Shown piece after piece: positions 42,732-43,556 of a DNA stretch of 43,556 nt. The notes under the pieces were generated by a model. The model was not told the DNA's origin and did not search any database. It worked only from the letters and a program-made list of their open reading frames with translations. This DNA is from CAYSPU01 sp964432995. GTDB taxonomy: Bacteria > Verrucomicrobiota > Verrucomicrobiia > Limisphaerales > JAHDYP01. The translations under genes were made by a program, and so were the position numbers. Each line of letters opens with the position of its first letter. Position 1 is the stretch's first letter. The stretch spans positions 1 to 43,556 of the forward strand of contig CAYSPU010000011.1 of the NCBI GenBank assembly GCA_964432995.1, written 5' to 3'.

Positions 42732-43034
42732 GGGCAACCGGATCTCCGCGCTGGCCTGGTCCACCTTGTTCGTCATCCGGCCCTCGAGATCGTGGAGCGA
42801 GCCCGCACGGAGAAGGCGCGGACGGAATACTTCCAGGTGCGTGGGATAGGCGACAAACGAATAGCCGCGAAGAGACACAAAGAGCGCAAAGAACTGAGCT
42901 CTTGTGCCTTCTGCGCCTTTTCGCGGCTGATCGGTCTGTGCTCCAAACAGCCGCCCGATCAGTGAGTAACGGGATTGTCGACTTGTGAGATCTGACCCCG
43001 AGCGTTCGCATCGCCCTGCACCCACCCCACTGGT
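42732..43034. other. Intergenic region with CAAAGAGCGCAAAG repeat
   Basis: It separates the partial secreted protein from the GH44 gene. At about 42862-42925 ACACAAAGAGCGCAAAGAAC and TTCTGCGCCTTTTCGCGG form an imperfect inverted repeat, related to 476-560 and 13020-13060. No coding frame is supported. Confidence 0.4.
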
Positions 43035-43556
43035 CTACTGCCGGAGCCGGTAGAACTGCGCGGCCTCGGAGGTGGTAACGGTGAGCGAGTTCCCCGTCAC
43101 TCCGCCAACCGCGCTCCAGGAAGTCGCCGGGAGCGACGGCGCGGATTCGAGGGTAAAGCCGGTCGCGTCGGCGGGCCAACTGATGGTGATCTGCTGGCCG
43201 CTGCGCGCCACGGTGAGCGTCGGCGCGGTCACGGCGCCCGACGGCATCGCGTAGAGTCCGACATTGTCGATGCCGAAATACCAACTGTCTGTTCCGGCGT
43301 GGGCGAAGCGGAGGCGGACGGCCGGTCGGTTGTCGGCCTGCGGCAGGCGCAACACCTCGATCCGTTTTGAGCCGACCGAATCGTCGTTGAGGCGCGGCTG
43401 GACGCAGGGGGCGAGGGCGGCGGTGAGAGGTGCGGCGACGAAGGCGCCGTAGGTGCCGCCCACCTCGATGCCGTCGTCGTCGTAGTAACGAGCGACGGCC
43501 TCGCCGCCGGTGTATTCGGTGGTGAACGTGGCGGTGACATCCACGGTGACCTCGCC
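43035..43556 (-). CDS. C-terminus of a large secreted protein, 5' cut by edge
   Basis: The frame is open to the right edge, giving 173 codons. It contains a jelly-roll/LamG-like part (GTDSWYFGIDNVGLYAMPSG), then a Fn3-like region (APTLTVARSGQQITISWPADATGFTLESAPSL), ending AQFYRLRQ like other secreted proteins of this genome. A leftover GTG at 43544 is not the true start. Function unknown. Confidence 0.75.
   Translation of the reverse strand, partial: GEVTVDVTATFTTEYTGGEAVARYYDDDGIEVGGTYGAFVAAPLTAALAPCVQPRLNDDSVGSKRIEVLRLPQADNRPAVRLRFAHAGTDSWYFGIDNVGLYAMPSGAVTAPTLTVARSGQQITISWPADATGFTLESAPSLPATSWSAVGGVTGNSLTVTTSEAAQFYRLRQ

Noticed and set aside
42642..43025. A 127-codon leftward gene ending in the inverted-repeat element
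   Set aside because: Only its last ~15 codons look protein-like; the rest crosses the CAAAG repeat and has no recognisable domain or ribosome-binding site.

Overview
The window looks like a scaffold piece from a high-GC member of the Verrucomicrobiota, probably of the Pedosphaera/Limisphaera type. This is inferred, not proven. The signs are very large secreted PA14/Ig/SbsA-like proteins, secreted proteins ending in short tails such as '...AQFYRARLNP' or '...AQFYRLRQ', paired FG-GAP/ASPIC-UnbV (CRTAC1-like) proteins, PQQ-like propellers beginning 'WPEFRGPRGDG', and many degenerate intergenic palindromes. There are two assembly gaps, 100 N at 3485-3584 and 10 N at 19433-19442. I see no tRNA, rRNA, CRISPR array or intact transposase.

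Layout. 1-6090 is mostly leftward: an edge-truncated membrane protein, a squalene/phytoene synthase overlapping argH, a repeat-rich intergenic region (3052-4136) with two tandem arrays and four copies of a 17-bp palindrome, then a lipoprotein overlapping a Xer-type recombinase. 6091-12960 is rightward: aroK overlapping queG, a TPR protein, and a 1349-residue secreted PA14/Ig protein ending at a strong terminator. 13070-27503 is a rightward cluster: a truncated SGNH-hydrolase gene, two tandem CRTAC1-like genes, an intact SGNH/TPR gene, a polytopic membrane protein, and a PD40-propeller protein with a CxxCH haem motif. 27514-33862 is leftward: xylA, and a TonB-receptor / YfiR / hybrid histidine kinase operon. 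34227-38132 is rightward: glcF, a ROK-family kinase and an MFS transporter. 38142 to the right edge is leftward: a PQQ-like propeller, a small SpoT-type HD hydrolase, a GH44 glycosidase and the C-terminus of another secreted protein. Xylose isomerase, sugar kinase, transporter, GH44 and the receptor/sensor operon suit a polysaccharide-degrading lifestyle.

The most unusual feature is a 68-bp element present four times (13383, 17633, 25671 and, inverted, 40286) with no length variation. It begins with CC-RTGA. At three of the four sites the TGA is the stop codon of the upstream gene, and the overlapping ATG or GTG opens a frame that crosses the whole element. In three copies this frame continues into the signal peptide of the next gene; in the fourth it ends exactly at the start codon of the next gene. 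The element's right end is a 9-bp-stem/3-nt-loop hairpin preceded by GTAG or GTGG, the hallmark of REP sequences mobilised by RAYT transposases. Three further hairpins with the same foot lie beside copies A and D, arranged as convergent pairs.
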